Positions 10,301 through 17,838 are shown, counted from the first letter of the stretch. The stretch: 55,566 nt of DNA from HKST-UBA85 sp035654775 (GCA_035654775.1 DASRWB010000038.1:1-55566), one strand, 5' to 3'. The notes: generated from the letters alone by a model not told the origin. Program-made: numbers and translations.

Positions 10301-11643
10301 AACCGCTGATTAAGCGATATGTATCCTAGCTGTGTATTGAGTGTAAATTCTGAACCTTCTATTAGCTTCCTTGCATTTTCCAGTTTGGCATAGTCAAATC
10401 CTTCATTTACGTTAGGCACTAAAATTCCCGATTGTACGGTGGCTACATCTCTTATGGATTCATTGATTTGCGAACCCGGACCGCCTATGTTCATAGGATT
10501 GTAGGCATTATTGTTGTTGTTAGGGAATGCTCCCGGACTTCCGGTTACGGTAACTGCTGAATGGACACGGTCGGTTTCACCCAAGTCTTGAAGTGCTACA
10601 ATGTTTCTAACGTTGTCTGTTCTGTTATTTCTGTTGGTTACCCATACTTCTATTCGGGTAATCTGTACATTGGTGTTTAGGTAGGGATATGTAGTTAAGG
10701 CTTCATCATATTTATCTCTAAAATAATGTGCCAGAAAAAAGTGGCGGTTTTCGTCATAATCTTTAATGAAGAGTTCAAACTCTTCCATTGTTCCACCTCC
10801 TTGGGCAACTACTGTATTGGTTTGCGATTTTTGTTCTGAAAAAACTCCGGTAATGGTGGTTTTTCCAAACTGTAATTGTGTTTTCACTCCGAACAGGCTT
10901 TGAGCTCCGGTAATAAGCGAACTGTTAAGGGGCATGTTTACGTTACCCACCTCAATTTTTTGAATTATATCGTCTTCTGTTGGGGTGTATTCCAGTTTAA
11001 TAATGTTTTGAAAATCGAAGGTAGACTGCGTGTCGTAATTAGCAGTAACCTGCAAACGAGTTCCCACTTTTCCTAGTAGACTTAAACTGATGCGCTGGTC
11101 AAAATCAAAAGTAAAATTGTTTCTGTTTCTGGGAGAAAATGCAGGGTTGTCTTGTTTGGAAAACAAAACCCCTAAATCCATTTCCACGGAACCCTGTGGG
11201 ATAACTTCTATCGTGTTTCCTCCAAATATGGTTTCGAAAAAACCTGAATTGACATAAAATTCCGGAAGCAGGTTTCGCTGTTCTTCTTCGGTTCCTTGCT
11301 TTTTGCCTTCAAAGGCGTCCATTTTTTGTTTATAATATGCCTTGAGGTTTTCCTGCAGTATCAGTCTGTCGTATTCTTCGGGAGTTAAAATAATGGGGTA
11401 GGTTATATTAAACTCGCCTATGGTTTCGGTATAGATATACCTGTTGCTCACCGGGTCATAGGTGTATTTAGACAATACACTGTTTGGGTTAGGCATTTTA
11501 ATGTTTCCTAAGCTGTAGCCCGTTTTTGTGCTGTCTTGTTCATTTTCAGGAACTTGAGCCCATACACTAAAGGAAATGGTGCAGGCTAAAAAAAATAATA
11601 GGGGTTTAAAAAATTTATACAAATAGTTGGTAGTTGTATTCAA
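4378..11643 (-). CDS. sprA: SprA, Type IX secretion system outer-membrane translocon / gliding protein
   Basis: Giant outer-membrane protein of 2421 residues. SprA (Sov in Porphyromonas) is known to form the single-chain giant beta barrel through which T9SS substrates cross the outer membrane, and it is required for gliding. Here the length fits the family. A signal peptide is visible at residues 1-29 (hydrophobic core, then VWAQ). Most of the chain consists of short amphipathic strands with many Asn, Asp and aromatic residues. Early conserved blocks such as GSVEMDLGVLF and the final TLRYNFGN barrel strand are present. It begins 6 bp after the ruvA stop, so the two are almost certainly co-transcribed. 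It is the largest gene in the window and is intact, with no frameshift visible. Confidence 0.95.
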   Translation of the reverse strand: MNTTTNYLYKFFKPLLFFLACTISFSVWAQVPENEQDSTKTGYSLGNIKMPNPNSVLSKYTYDPVSNRYIYTETIGEFNITYPIILTPEEYDRLILQENLKAYYKQKMDAFEGKKQGTEEEQRNLLPEFYVNSGFFETIFGGNTIEVIPQGSVEMDLGVLFSKQDNPAFSPRNRNNFTFDFDQRISLSLLGKVGTRLQVTANYDTQSTFDFQNIIKLEYTPTEDDIIQKIEVGNVNMPLNSSLITGAQSLFGVKTQLQFGKTTITGVFSEQKSQTNTVVAQGGGTMEEFELFIKDYDENRHFFLAHYFRDKYDEALTTYPYLNTNVQITRIEVWVTNRNNRTDNVRNIVALQDLGETDRVHSAVTVTGSPGAFPNNNNNAYNPMNIGGPGSQINESIRDVATVQSGILVPNVNEGFDYAKLENARKLIEGSEFTLNTQLGYISLNQRLNNDEVLAVAYQFTVGGQVYQVGEFANDGVDATDVTVDNDGRVTAVTNSNLILKMLKSSVTSVELPIWDLMMKNIYDTGAYQLDREDFKLNIFYTEASPLNYILPVEGTPFPTFNGEEIEDTPLLRLFNLDRLNFNNDPQARGDGFFDFVPGITVIPQNGKIIFTSVEPFGRYLFDVLDDDGNPTNNETDYETDNFNPNQEKYVYDILYKSTKTAALEEVEKNKFQLKGRYKSSGGEGIPIGAFNVPRGSVVVTAGGRTLVEGIDYVVNYQAGRVEILDEALKASNTPIQVSTENNAVFGQQTRRFMGVNVEHRFSENFVLGATLLKLSERPITQKANYNSEPINNTIFGINGNYSTEVPFLTRLVNKLPNIDTDAPSNLSLRGEFAFLSPNAPKRTNFNGEATSYIDDFEGTQNAIDIKTPLSWFMSSRPLELGISSNPNEDENGIQNGYQRALLNWYSIDPIFYSGQRPNGITDEDISGLYTSRIFIQELFPDQDIAQGQTTIMNSLDLAYYPNERGPYNFDPDITDGTTIPNPEDSWAGITRQITATDFEQANVEYIEFWLQDPFEDGSVNPGGKLIFNLGNISEDIIKDGRKQYENGLPEDGDVSFLPQTAWGTVVPQNQALIYSFDTTGQQRTNQDVGYDGYNDAEEAAISPAFASLPDPSNDNYTYYLNTEGDIFERYKKYNGVDGNSPDVFTDTNRGSTTQPDVEDINRDNTMNTIDSYFEYELEITRNNLPLNSIDEITPGNPIGEFIKDVKIRQRSLPNGSTVPVRWYQFRVPVNVPMEVFDDNVNFPQFRRYNGISDFRSIRFVRMYLKEFSQPTVFRFGTLELVRSDWRRYQQTLQDPLIDNDPTDDGTEFTVGAISLLENDGNYELPPGVVLEQLFNNNTVIRQNEQSLVVDVCNLEPEDSRAVFKNISIDMRQYKRLRMFIHAEQGISSGLGDDDLVGFIRMGNDLTQNYYQIEVPLKVTGGSTNDVWPAANEINIPLKTLQEIKSKGIISGSISGDPIFYDLINEQLNENPVAEFDPLPTLGVEDKYHRVAIKGNPNFGDIRNLMIGIKNRTSTDACGEIWFNELRISDLESKGGWAAVMSTDVNLADFASVSATGRQSTAGFGTIEQGPNQRSREDVKQYDVVTNINIGQLLPQKWGLQIPFNYGQGVEVITPKYDEFYRDIELDTQLSNANAAERDSILNVNENYTKRKSINFIGVKKNRTGDAKPRFYDVENLTLNYSYNKVEHRDFEIENSVDKTVRLGANYAFNFNPLEIQPFQKNDSLFTGKYWKILKDFNINLLPSSFTVNTDINRRFNKQKFRDVDLGGNNIGLEELYKRNYTFDFQYAINYPITQALSVNFTAANNNIVRNYFKDDIINGEQDPTLDVWDGLFDFGDPNMQYQRVGLNYELPINKIPTFNFLTATYSYTGDFQWQKGSDLFRDLELNGQSYDLGNTIQNSNTHTLNTALDMNRLYSYLGIRKKTARTPNRIQRTNPPGEQAAKTPASSSKKKNTLLNFGIDVLTSIKRVQVNYTENNGSFLPGYLLTPGFIGTLKPTLGYTFGSQSDIREMAARKGWLTVFPEFNQQYTTTQNRQLDFSLNLEPINDLKIDLVGNRLYAQNYTENFRVEDIDDDGQLDYNSLTPNTFGNFNISTVLIKTAFSKSDESSSEAFDAFRENRLIIARRLAQERGVDMANPDNFENGDLNGYPLGFSKSSQAVLLPAFMAAYTGQSPDNVKLGAMRNVPIPNWDVKYTGLMRMKWFKDKFKRFSLTHGYRSSYTINQFRTNLDYVSTDFNVPYENQFSDKFNQAGDYKNKTLYSNINLTEMFSPLIRIDMETKSAIKVLAEIKKDRMLSLSFDNNLMTEILGNEYTLGLGYRFKDVRIKSKLAGPRATIVSDLNMRADVSVRDNKTIIRYLDLENNQVTSGQTVWNLKYSADYAFSKYLTGIFYFDYTFSEYAISTAFPQTTIRSGFTLRYNFGN

Positions 11644-11649
11644 AATTAA

Positions 11650-12231
11650 TTATAAATTTTTTAGCGCCTGTTTTATTATGATTTCAACAGTAGCTTCTGG
11701 TTGTAGTTGTACAATTTTGTCCACTTCGCGTTCGGCTTGTTTCTTTGAAAAACCAAGAACTTCTAAAGCAGATAACGCTTCATCTTTACTTGTATTGCTT
11801 TGGGTATGTAAAACTTCATCGATTGTATAGGTTTTAAGAATTTTATCTTTTAGCTCAATAATAACCCGTTGAGCGGTTTTGGTTCCAATTCCTTTAACGG
11901 ACTGGATGGTTTCTGCGTGATTACCTGCAATAGCTTCTTGTACTTGTTGCGGCGACAATGAAGAAAGCATGGTTCTTGCCGTACTCGCACCTATACCGCT
12001 AACCGAAATAAGTAATCTGAAGATTTCTCTTTCTGCTCGTGTTGAAAAACCAAAAAGGGTATGCGCATCTTCTTTAATTTGAAGGTGAGTAAATAATTTT
12101 ATATTCTCTTGGTTCGGGATTTGTGAATAGGTGTGAAGTGAAATATGTATTTCGTAGCCTACACCATTACAATCTATAACAACATCCGTAGGGTTTTTTT
12201 CAACAAGTTTTCCTTGAAGGTGTGTAATCAT
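11650..12231 (-). CDS. ruvA: Holliday junction branch migration protein RuvA
   Basis: DNA-binding subunit of the RuvAB branch-migration motor; RuvB is encoded separately at 19072-20094. It has 193 residues, standard for the family. The N-terminal OB fold begins MITHLQGKLVEKNP and contains GVGYEI. Two helix-hairpin-helix motifs follow (VSGIGASTA and VKGIGTKTAQR), and the C-terminal RuvB-binding domain has the EALSALEVLGFSKKQA pattern. It sits directly upstream of sprA. A -7 box at 12253-12260 is a plausible promoter for the ruvA-sprA unit. Confidence 0.97.
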   Translation of the reverse strand: MITHLQGKLVEKNPTDVVIDCNGVGYEIHISLHTYSQIPNQENIKLFTHLQIKEDAHTLFGFSTRAEREIFRLLISVSGIGASTARTMLSSLSPQQVQEAIAGNHAETIQSVKGIGTKTAQRVIIELKDKILKTYTIDEVLHTQSNTSKDEALSALEVLGFSKKQAEREVDKIVQLQPEATVEIIIKQALKNL

Positions 12232-12252
12232 TGCTTTGCTTGGTTAACCTTC

Positions 12253-12260
12253 CAAATGTA
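12253..12260 (-). promoter_or_regulatory. -7 box for ruvA-sprA
   Basis: The minus strand reads TACATTTG (exact TAnnTTTG), 22 bp before the ruvA ATG, in the 51-bp gap after maeB. No clear -33 TTG at the expected distance. Confidence 0.5.
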
Positions 12261-12282
12261 ATAAAATTATTTGCATTACATA

Positions 12283-14580
12283 TTAATTCTGTAATTGCTT
12301 TTCAAGCTCCCATTTTTCTTTTTGTTGCGCATCCACAACCGCAATAGCGGCCATGTTTACAATTTCGTCTACACTGGCGTCAAGTTGTAGGATATGCACG
12401 GGCTTTTTCATCCCCATCATGATAGGGCCAATAGACTCTGACTTGTTAAGCTCTTTAAGCAGCTTGTAAGTGATGTTTGCAGCATCTAAATTGGGAAAAA
12501 TAAGTGTGTTTACCTTTCTGCCGGAAAGTTTAGAAAACGGAAAAGTTTCGTGCAGCATTTCGCTGTTGAGTGCAAAATCAGTTTGCAGTTCTCCATCTAC
12601 AATTAAATCGGGCATGGTTTCATGCAGGATGGCTACGGCGTCGCGCACTTTTTTAGCTTTAGGACTCACCGAAGACCCAAAATTGGAAAAGGAAATCATA
12701 GCAATTACCGGTTCAATCCCAAACATTCTAACGGTTCTTGCCGTCATTTGAGCTATTTTGGCCAGTTCTTCGGCCGTTGGGTCAATGTTTATTGAGGTAT
12801 CGCTTAAAAACATGGGACCGCGTTGGGTCATCATGACATTGGTGGTTGCTACTCTGGTAGCACCTTTTGCCATTCCTATGAGTTCCAGCATGGGTTTTAC
12901 TACTGTGGGATAGCTTCGTGAAAATCCGGAAATTAGGGCATCGGCATCACCTTCATTGACCATCATCGCTCCAAAATAATTACGCTCACGCATGATTTTC
13001 TGCGCCGAATATAGGGTTACTCCTTTTCGCTTTCGTTGTTCCCAGTATACTTTGGCATATTTGTTTTTTCGGGGTTCTTCTTCGTCGGCTTTCGGATCGA
13101 TAATTTGAATGTCGGCGTCAAATTCTATTTCATCCATTAAGGCCTTTATGGTTTCTTTCCTTCCCAATAAAATAGGAATGGCTATGCCTTCATCATGGGC
13201 TATTTGGGCTGCTTTTAACACATCCAGATGATCCGCTTCAGCAAAAACCACGCGCTTGGGGTTAATTTTAGCCCGATTGGTTAACAGCCTTACAATCTTG
13301 TTGTCTGAGCCCAGACGTTCCAACAACTCTTCTTTGTATTTGTCCCAATGAGTTATAGGTTCTTTTGCCACTCCGCTTTCTATAGCTGCTTTTGCCACCG
13401 CCGGTGGTACTTCGGCTATAAGCCTTGGGTCAAAAGGTTTGGGAATAATGTAATCTTTGCCAAACGTGAGCTTGGTTTCCCCATAGGCAATGTTTACTTG
13501 TTCGGGTACAGATTCCTTAGCTAAATTGGCAAGCGCTTTTACTGCTGCCATTTTCATTTCTTCGTTTATTTTTGTGGCTCTAACATCTAGTGCGCCTCTA
13601 AAAATAAAGGGGAATCCCAGTACGTTATTTACCTGATTGGGATGATCACTGCGTCCTGTAGCCATGATAATATCATCTCGAGTAGCTAGAGCAAGGTCGT
13701 AGGCAATTTCAGGATCGGGATTGGACATGGCAAATACAATGGGGTTTTTTGCCATTGTTTTTAGCATTTCGGGCGACACAATATTAGCTGTTGAAAGTCC
13801 AATAAAAACATCGGCTTCTTTCATGGCTTCCTCCAGCGTGTCAATCTTTCTGTCGGTAGCAAATTCTGCTTTTTCAATGGTTAAATTGGGTCTGTCTTTT
13901 CTAATTACACCTTTACTGTCCAGCATGACAATATTTTCGCCTTTAGCTCCAAAAGCTTTGTACAGCTTGGTACACGATACTGCAGCTGCTCCTGCTCCAC
14001 TGACCACAATCTTCACCTTGTCAATATCTTTTTCAGCCAGTTCCAGTGCGTTTAGTAAGGCTGCTGCCGAGATAATGGCTGTCCCATGTTGATCGTCATG
14101 CATCACGGGAATGTCCAGCTCTTCTTTTAACCGTCGTTCAATCTCAAAGGCTTCAGGCGCTTTTATATCTTCCAGATTAATACCGCCAAAGGTAGGAGCT
14201 ATGTTTTTTACGGTTTGAACAAACTCTTCGATATTTTCGGTATCTACTTCAATGTCAAAAACATCAATATCGGCAAAGATTTTAAACAGCAAGCCTTTTC
14301 CTTCCATTACAGGTTTTGAGGCTTCGGGACCGATATTCCCCAGGCCTAAAACGGCAGTTCCGTTAGAGATTACGGCCACCAGATTTCCTTTGGTGGTGTA
14401 TTTATAAACATTGTTTTTGTCTTTTTCGATTTCCAAGCAAGGTTCGGCTACACCCGGCGAATAGGCTAAAGACAAGTCTCTTTGTGTAGCATATTTTTTT
14501 GAAGGAACTACTTTTATTTTTCCCGGTGTTGGCTTTGCGTGATACACTAGGGCTTCTCTTCTTCTGCGTTGCTTACTCAT
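12283..14580 (-). CDS. maeB: NADP-dependent malic enzyme with C-terminal phosphotransacetylase-like domain
   Basis: Oxidative decarboxylation of malate to pyruvate, giving NADPH. It has 765 residues from the ATG at 14580; an in-frame ATG 21 bp upstream is less likely because family members begin near MSKQRRRREALVYH. Residues about 1-420 are the malic enzyme part (YSPGVAEPC, MHDDQHGTA, the dinucleotide loop VVSGAGAAAVSC and AMSNPDPEI). The remaining 330 residues are the phosphate acetyl/butyryl-transferase-like domain (RVVFAEAD, GFSRSYPTVVKP and FPNLDAANITYK). The PTA domain of MaeB enzymes is regulatory rather than catalytic in studied cases. It is followed by ruvA 51 bp later. Confidence 0.96.
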   Translation of the reverse strand: MSKQRRRREALVYHAKPTPGKIKVVPSKKYATQRDLSLAYSPGVAEPCLEIEKDKNNVYKYTTKGNLVAVISNGTAVLGLGNIGPEASKPVMEGKGLLFKIFADIDVFDIEVDTENIEEFVQTVKNIAPTFGGINLEDIKAPEAFEIERRLKEELDIPVMHDDQHGTAIISAAALLNALELAEKDIDKVKIVVSGAGAAAVSCTKLYKAFGAKGENIVMLDSKGVIRKDRPNLTIEKAEFATDRKIDTLEEAMKEADVFIGLSTANIVSPEMLKTMAKNPIVFAMSNPDPEIAYDLALATRDDIIMATGRSDHPNQVNNVLGFPFIFRGALDVRATKINEEMKMAAVKALANLAKESVPEQVNIAYGETKLTFGKDYIIPKPFDPRLIAEVPPAVAKAAIESGVAKEPITHWDKYKEELLERLGSDNKIVRLLTNRAKINPKRVVFAEADHLDVLKAAQIAHDEGIAIPILLGRKETIKALMDEIEFDADIQIIDPKADEEEPRKNKYAKVYWEQRKRKGVTLYSAQKIMRERNYFGAMMVNEGDADALISGFSRSYPTVVKPMLELIGMAKGATRVATTNVMMTQRGPMFLSDTSINIDPTAEELAKIAQMTARTVRMFGIEPVIAMISFSNFGSSVSPKAKKVRDAVAILHETMPDLIVDGELQTDFALNSEMLHETFPFSKLSGRKVNTLIFPNLDAANITYKLLKELNKSESIGPIMMGMKKPVHILQLDASVDEIVNMAAIAVVDAQQKEKWELEKQLQN

Positions 14581-14626
14581 AAAATAGTTTTGTTTAGGCA
14601 CTTACTGTTTCCAGAAAATACAATTA

Positions 14627-14634
14627 CAAATGTA
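14627..14634 (-). promoter_or_regulatory. -7 box for maeB
   Basis: The minus strand reads TACATTTG, an exact TAnnTTTG match, 46 bp before the preferred maeB ATG and 20 bp after the queG stop. This suggests maeB is transcribed separately from queG. Confidence 0.5.
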
Positions 14635-14654
14635 AGCATACTCTTGCTTATAGG

Positions 14655-15578
14655 CTAATCTTTTAGGAACTGAATGTTTCTTTTAAGCCCTGAAAATTTA
14701 GTGCGTTTTACGGCCGATTTCTTAAATACCTTTTTGAAGGTTTCTTCGGTGATTTCTTCCCAATCTTTTTTGGTCATGGAGAGTAATTCCGGATGTGGGT
14801 TAAATAAAGGTTCTGCATGTGGTTTTGAAAAACGGTTCCAAGGGCACACATCCTGACACACATCACAGCCAAACATCCAGTCGTCCATTTTTCCTTTAAA
14901 TTCCACAGGTATGTTGTCTTTCAATTCAATAGTCAAATAGGAGATGCACTTGCTGCCGTCTACCACATAAGGTTGGATAATGGCTTCTGTTGGGCAGGCG
15001 TCTATACATGCGGTACAGGTACCACAGTGATCAGTGGTTGGAGAATCGTACTCCAATTCCAAATCGATAATCAGTTCTGCAATAAAATAAAACGAGCCTA
15101 CTTGTTGCGTGAGTAGATTACTGTGTTTGCCTATCCATCCCAGGCCACTTTTGGCGGCCCAGGCTTTGTCCAATACCGGTGCCGAATCTACAAAAGCCCG
15201 ACCACTTACCTCGCCTATTTCTTCCTGTATATAGTGCAGCAATTGTTTTAGTTTATCCTTAATTACAAAATGGTAATCAGTGCCATAGGCATATTTGGAG
15301 AGTTTATAGCTTTCGGGGTTTTGGGTTTCTGAGGGAAAGTAATTCAACAGTAATGATACTACACTTTTTGCACCTTCCACCAGTTTTGTGGGGTCGAGGC
15401 GCTTGTCAAAGTGATTTTCCATATAATGCATATTACCCTGCCTGTTGTGGTTAAGCCAGTCTTCCAATCGTGGGGCTTCTTCCTCTAGGAACTCAGCTTT
15501 GCTGATACCGCAAGACAAAAACCCGAGGCGTTTGGCTTCGGCTTTTAGTAACGTAGTACGGGTTGACTTTGTGCTCAT
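14655..15578 (-). CDS. queG: Epoxyqueuosine reductase QueG
   Basis: Catalyses the last step of tRNA queuosine synthesis, reducing epoxyqueuosine to queuosine with a cobalamin cofactor and two [4Fe-4S] clusters. It has 307 residues. The N-terminal DUF1730 region contains RLGFLSCGIS and YFPSE. It is followed by a ferredoxin-like pair, CGTCTACIDACP (about residues 186-197) and CDVCQDVCPWN (about 239-249), which supply eight cysteines. The family's HEAT-like C-terminal extension seen in longer homologues is absent, as in many Bacteroidota. It is cytoplasmic. Other queuosine genes are not in the window. Confidence 0.95.
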   Translation of the reverse strand: MSTKSTRTTLLKAEAKRLGFLSCGISKAEFLEEEAPRLEDWLNHNRQGNMHYMENHFDKRLDPTKLVEGAKSVVSLLLNYFPSETQNPESYKLSKYAYGTDYHFVIKDKLKQLLHYIQEEIGEVSGRAFVDSAPVLDKAWAAKSGLGWIGKHSNLLTQQVGSFYFIAELIIDLELEYDSPTTDHCGTCTACIDACPTEAIIQPYVVDGSKCISYLTIELKDNIPVEFKGKMDDWMFGCDVCQDVCPWNRFSKPHAEPLFNPHPELLSMTKKDWEEITEETFKKVFKKSAVKRTKFSGLKRNIQFLKD

Positions 15579-15600
15579 TTAAAGCCTTAAAAATAGAACA

Positions 15601-15632
15601 AAAAAGAAAAAGTTGGCTATATGGCCAACTTT
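15601..15632 (-). terminator. Rho-independent terminator after the lipoprotein gene
   Basis: On the minus strand a 9-bp stem (AAAGTTGGC at 15632-15624 with GCCAACTTT at 15617-15609) and 6-nt loop lead into TTTTTC and a further T run. It lies 25 bp after the stop of the lipoprotein gene at 15657 and 23 bp before the queG ATG. Confidence 0.85.
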
Positions 15633-15656
15633 TAAATTAAACATTTCATTTAAGGA

Positions 15657-16238
15657 TTAATCTAATACAGGGTTTAGCGGAGCAAAAATCCCATTGGGAT
15701 TTTCCAATCTAATCCAAACATGCAATGTCCAAGCTTGATAAAGTTGGTTATAGGTCCAAACATCGTCATTCCCAATAAACCCTTCAGGTGCAGGTCTAAT
15801 ATTGTTTGGATCTTCAAACACCAAATATTCCACTCCTACAAATTGCATGACACCATTTTGATCTGGCACATACAACAATGCTTCAGGATTAAGCATATCA
15901 AAATCATTTGCAAATGTACTTTCGTTTATGTAGTGATGCCCCATTTGAGACATATATCCCGTTGCATCAACACTCCATCCTTGAGCAATGCCAGCCTGAA
16001 TGTTATAAAAACTTCTGGTCTTTTGATCAAGTAAAGCCAACTGGCTTTCAAGGGTTGTCAATTCTTTTCGTAACTCTTCAGAAGATAATGTATTCTCAAG
16101 TTCTGCTAGTTCATCATTTTCACTACAACTTAAAAACGCAAGTGCAGTAATCGCTAAAAAAAGTAGGTGCACTTTGACCGGCTTTTTCCGAAAGAACCCT
16201 ACACTAAAATTTGGTAAATTAATTTCTGCTTTTTTCAT
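15657..16238 (-). CDS. Uncharacterised lipoprotein
   Basis: Protein of 193 residues with a basic N-terminus, a hydrophobic stretch (about 24-37) and a lipobox ending FLSC, so a lipid-anchored envelope protein is likely. A Glu/Leu-rich coiled segment (about 40-75) follows. The C-terminal 110 residues contain GYMSQMGHHYIN, PEALLYVPD, FVGVEYLVF, LHVWIRLENPNGIFAP and NPVL. I recognise this pattern (MGxHY...PE.LxYxP...GVEY...WxxxNPxGxFxxxNP) from a widespread family of small secreted bacterial proteins without a known function. The conserved His and Asn/Pro pattern could bind a metal or ligand, but that is only a guess. It lies between queG and an AraC regulator, and its own terminator follows. 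Confidence 0.75.
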   Translation of the reverse strand: MKKAEINLPNFSVGFFRKKPVKVHLLFLAITALAFLSCSENDELAELENTLSSEELRKELTTLESQLALLDQKTRSFYNIQAGIAQGWSVDATGYMSQMGHHYINESTFANDFDMLNPEALLYVPDQNGVMQFVGVEYLVFEDPNNIRPAPEGFIGNDDVWTYNQLYQAWTLHVWIRLENPNGIFAPLNPVLD

Positions 16239-16402
16239 AATATGACACTTTAAGATTAATATTCAACATTTTGATATGCTATTAATCAAAAACTTAAGAA
16301 TAATGACAAGAAGGAACCTTAAGCCTGTCTTTTTGTAAAGATAAACCGCAAACTCAAAAAAGGTTTTTCTGAGAAGACAAAAAAGTGTTCTTAAAAGGCA
16401 CC

Positions 16403-17266
16403 CTAGCTTTGTTTGCGGAATTGTGAAGGGGCAATTCCGTATTTGTTCTTGAAAGACCGGCTGAAGTGCGATAGGTTTTCGAAGCCTGTATTGAAGGCTA
16501 TCTCACTAATATTTTTTTTGGAAGATTCCAGCTGCTGCTTAGCATAGTCCAGTCTTTTTCCTGTTAACCATTTCCCGGGTGAAGTTCCATAAAACTCTTT
16601 AAACTCGTTTTTAAAGGCTGTCACACTTCTTTGGGTCAATCGTGCAAACTCGGCAATGCTTAGGTTGAACATGAAATTACTTTCCATAATATGCCAAATA
16701 GGTCTTTTTTGTTGATCATGAACCGACTTAAAATAGGCTCTGACTGTTTTGTTCTTTGGCTCTGCCAAAATATTAAACATGAGTTCTTTGATCTTAAGTT
16801 CCAACAAGTATTCTTTTGGAATCACTTCACTGTCAAAAAAGGACAGCAATGTATAAAAACTGGCTTTTATGATTGAGTTTATTTTAATAGACAGTATGGG
16901 GTCTTTCGGAGTGTCCAGATTGGTATCAAAATTAAAGTTCATTAAAAATTCATCATACACTTTCTTTAGAAAATCATCACTGAAATGAAAAGCCAGCACT
17001 TCCCAATCTAAATTCTCAAATAATTCCTGACTATAAGCACTTCTACAGACCAACAAAGCGTCTTCATCTGTTAGGTGCCATGATTTCTCCCCTATATGTA
17101 TTGCTTTTTTTCCCGATAAAGTAAAATAGATAGCATTGTAGTGATTATAAAGCTCTACCAATTTTTCAGCTTGTGGACACTTGTAGTGTACAATAAGATT
17201 CTCGCCAACTGAAAATTGTTTGAAAACATCGGGATGGGATAATTTTAAATCATATACATTGATCAT
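16403..17266 (-). CDS. AraC family transcriptional regulator
   Basis: Cytoplasmic regulator of 287 residues. Residues about 1-180 form a divergent cupin-like sensing domain (YNAIYFTLSGKKAIHIGE, then SWHLTDEDALLV). The C-terminal 100 residues hold two helix-turn-helix motifs, first IAEFARLTQRSVTAFKNEF and then ISEIAFNTGF with HFSRSFKNKYG and APSQFRK, as in the AraC/XylS family. The ligand is unknown. A 48-bp palindrome lies 31 bp before its ATG and could be an operator or the terminator of the preceding DUF4242 gene. Possible targets are the lipoprotein gene downstream or the DUF4242 gene upstream. Confidence 0.93.
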   Translation of the reverse strand: MINVYDLKLSHPDVFKQFSVGENLIVHYKCPQAEKLVELYNHYNAIYFTLSGKKAIHIGEKSWHLTDEDALLVCRSAYSQELFENLDWEVLAFHFSDDFLKKVYDEFLMNFNFDTNLDTPKDPILSIKINSIIKASFYTLLSFFDSEVIPKEYLLELKIKELMFNILAEPKNKTVRAYFKSVHDQQKRPIWHIMESNFMFNLSIAEFARLTQRSVTAFKNEFKEFYGTSPGKWLTGKRLDYAKQQLESSKKNISEIAFNTGFENLSHFSRSFKNKYGIAPSQFRKQS

Positions 17267-17296
17267 CTAAAAAAGATTTAAATCCTACACTCTAAG

Positions 17297-17344
17297 TTAA
17301 TAAAATTCTTTACACTAACTAGTTGGTGTAAAGAATTTTATTGA
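17297..17344. repeat. 48-bp near-perfect palindrome
   Basis: Two 24-nt arms meet at 17320/17321 with no unpaired loop and only two G-T type mismatches. The inner half reads TACACTAACT and then AGTTGGTGTA. It fills over half of the 87-bp gap between the secreted DUF4242 gene (stop at 17354) and the AraC gene (start at 17266). In RNA it would fold as a long hairpin and may act as a terminator, though no strong T run follows. As DNA it is a possible binding site for a dimeric regulator. Confidence 0.85.
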
Positions 17345-17353
17345 TATAATATG

Positions 17354-17731
17354 TTAATCTTTGGCTGTTTCCGGACTTATGGTTGTTGACAGTTCACTTA
17401 TGGAATTAACAGGAAAGCCACCTTTACTTGCGTGTTCTTTTATAATTTCTTTGCTTTGCGCCTTGTATACACAGTATATTTTATTTTCAGTTACATAACT
17501 GTGTAGCCATTGAATTTTTGGCCCAATATCTTCAATTACAGCACAAGATTTTTTGGATATAGACACCAGTTCTTCTGCCGGAGTTGTTCCTACATTCGGG
17601 ATTTCACGTTCTATTACATAGGTTTTCATCTCTTCATGGTTTTGGTTGGTAGTGGTTTGCGCGTAGTTTTTCACTGAAAGCAGTACTGTGCAAAGCACGA
17701 GTATTGTGCTAAAGTTTTTTAGTGTTTTCAT
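17354..17731 (-). CDS. Secreted DUF4242 (SCO4226-type nickel-binding-like) protein
   Basis: Small exported protein of 125 residues. The signal peptide is at residues 1-24 (hydrophobic core, then NYAQ). The mature part matches the DUF4242 pattern from about residue 37: TYVIEREIPNVG, then SKKSCAVI, GPKIQWLHSYVT, KIYCVYKA and EHASKGGFP. The best-studied relative, SCO4226 of Streptomyces, binds nickel as a ferredoxin-like dimer, but the metal residues were not checked here and copper or redox roles are equally open. It follows a regulator that carries a domain of the same family, with a 21-bp-spaced direct repeat between the two genes. A periplasmic location is inferred because no lipobox is present. 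Confidence 0.85.
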   Translation of the reverse strand: MKTLKNFSTILVLCTVLLSVKNYAQTTTNQNHEEMKTYVIEREIPNVGTTPAEELVSISKKSCAVIEDIGPKIQWLHSYVTENKIYCVYKAQSKEIIKEHASKGGFPVNSISELSTTISPETAKD

Positions 17732-17789
17732 AAGATTTTGATTTTAATTGTTTGGAAATGAAAATAGTAACTATTATTGACTTCAATAC

Positions 17790-17828
17790 GCACAAAAAAT
17801 TCAAAGAATAGCACAAAAAGTTCAAAAG
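17790..17828. promoter_or_regulatory. Two direct repeats, 21 bp apart (possible AraC-type operator)
   Basis: The sequence GCACAAAAA(A/G)TTCAAA occurs at 17790 and again at 17811, exactly 21 bp apart. This is the spacing typical of direct half-sites bound by AraC-family proteins. The pair stands between the DUF4242/AraC regulator (stop at 17839) and the secreted DUF4242 gene (ATG at 17731), about 60-100 bp before the latter. Confidence 0.5.
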
Positions 17829-17838
17829 ATGACCATTC

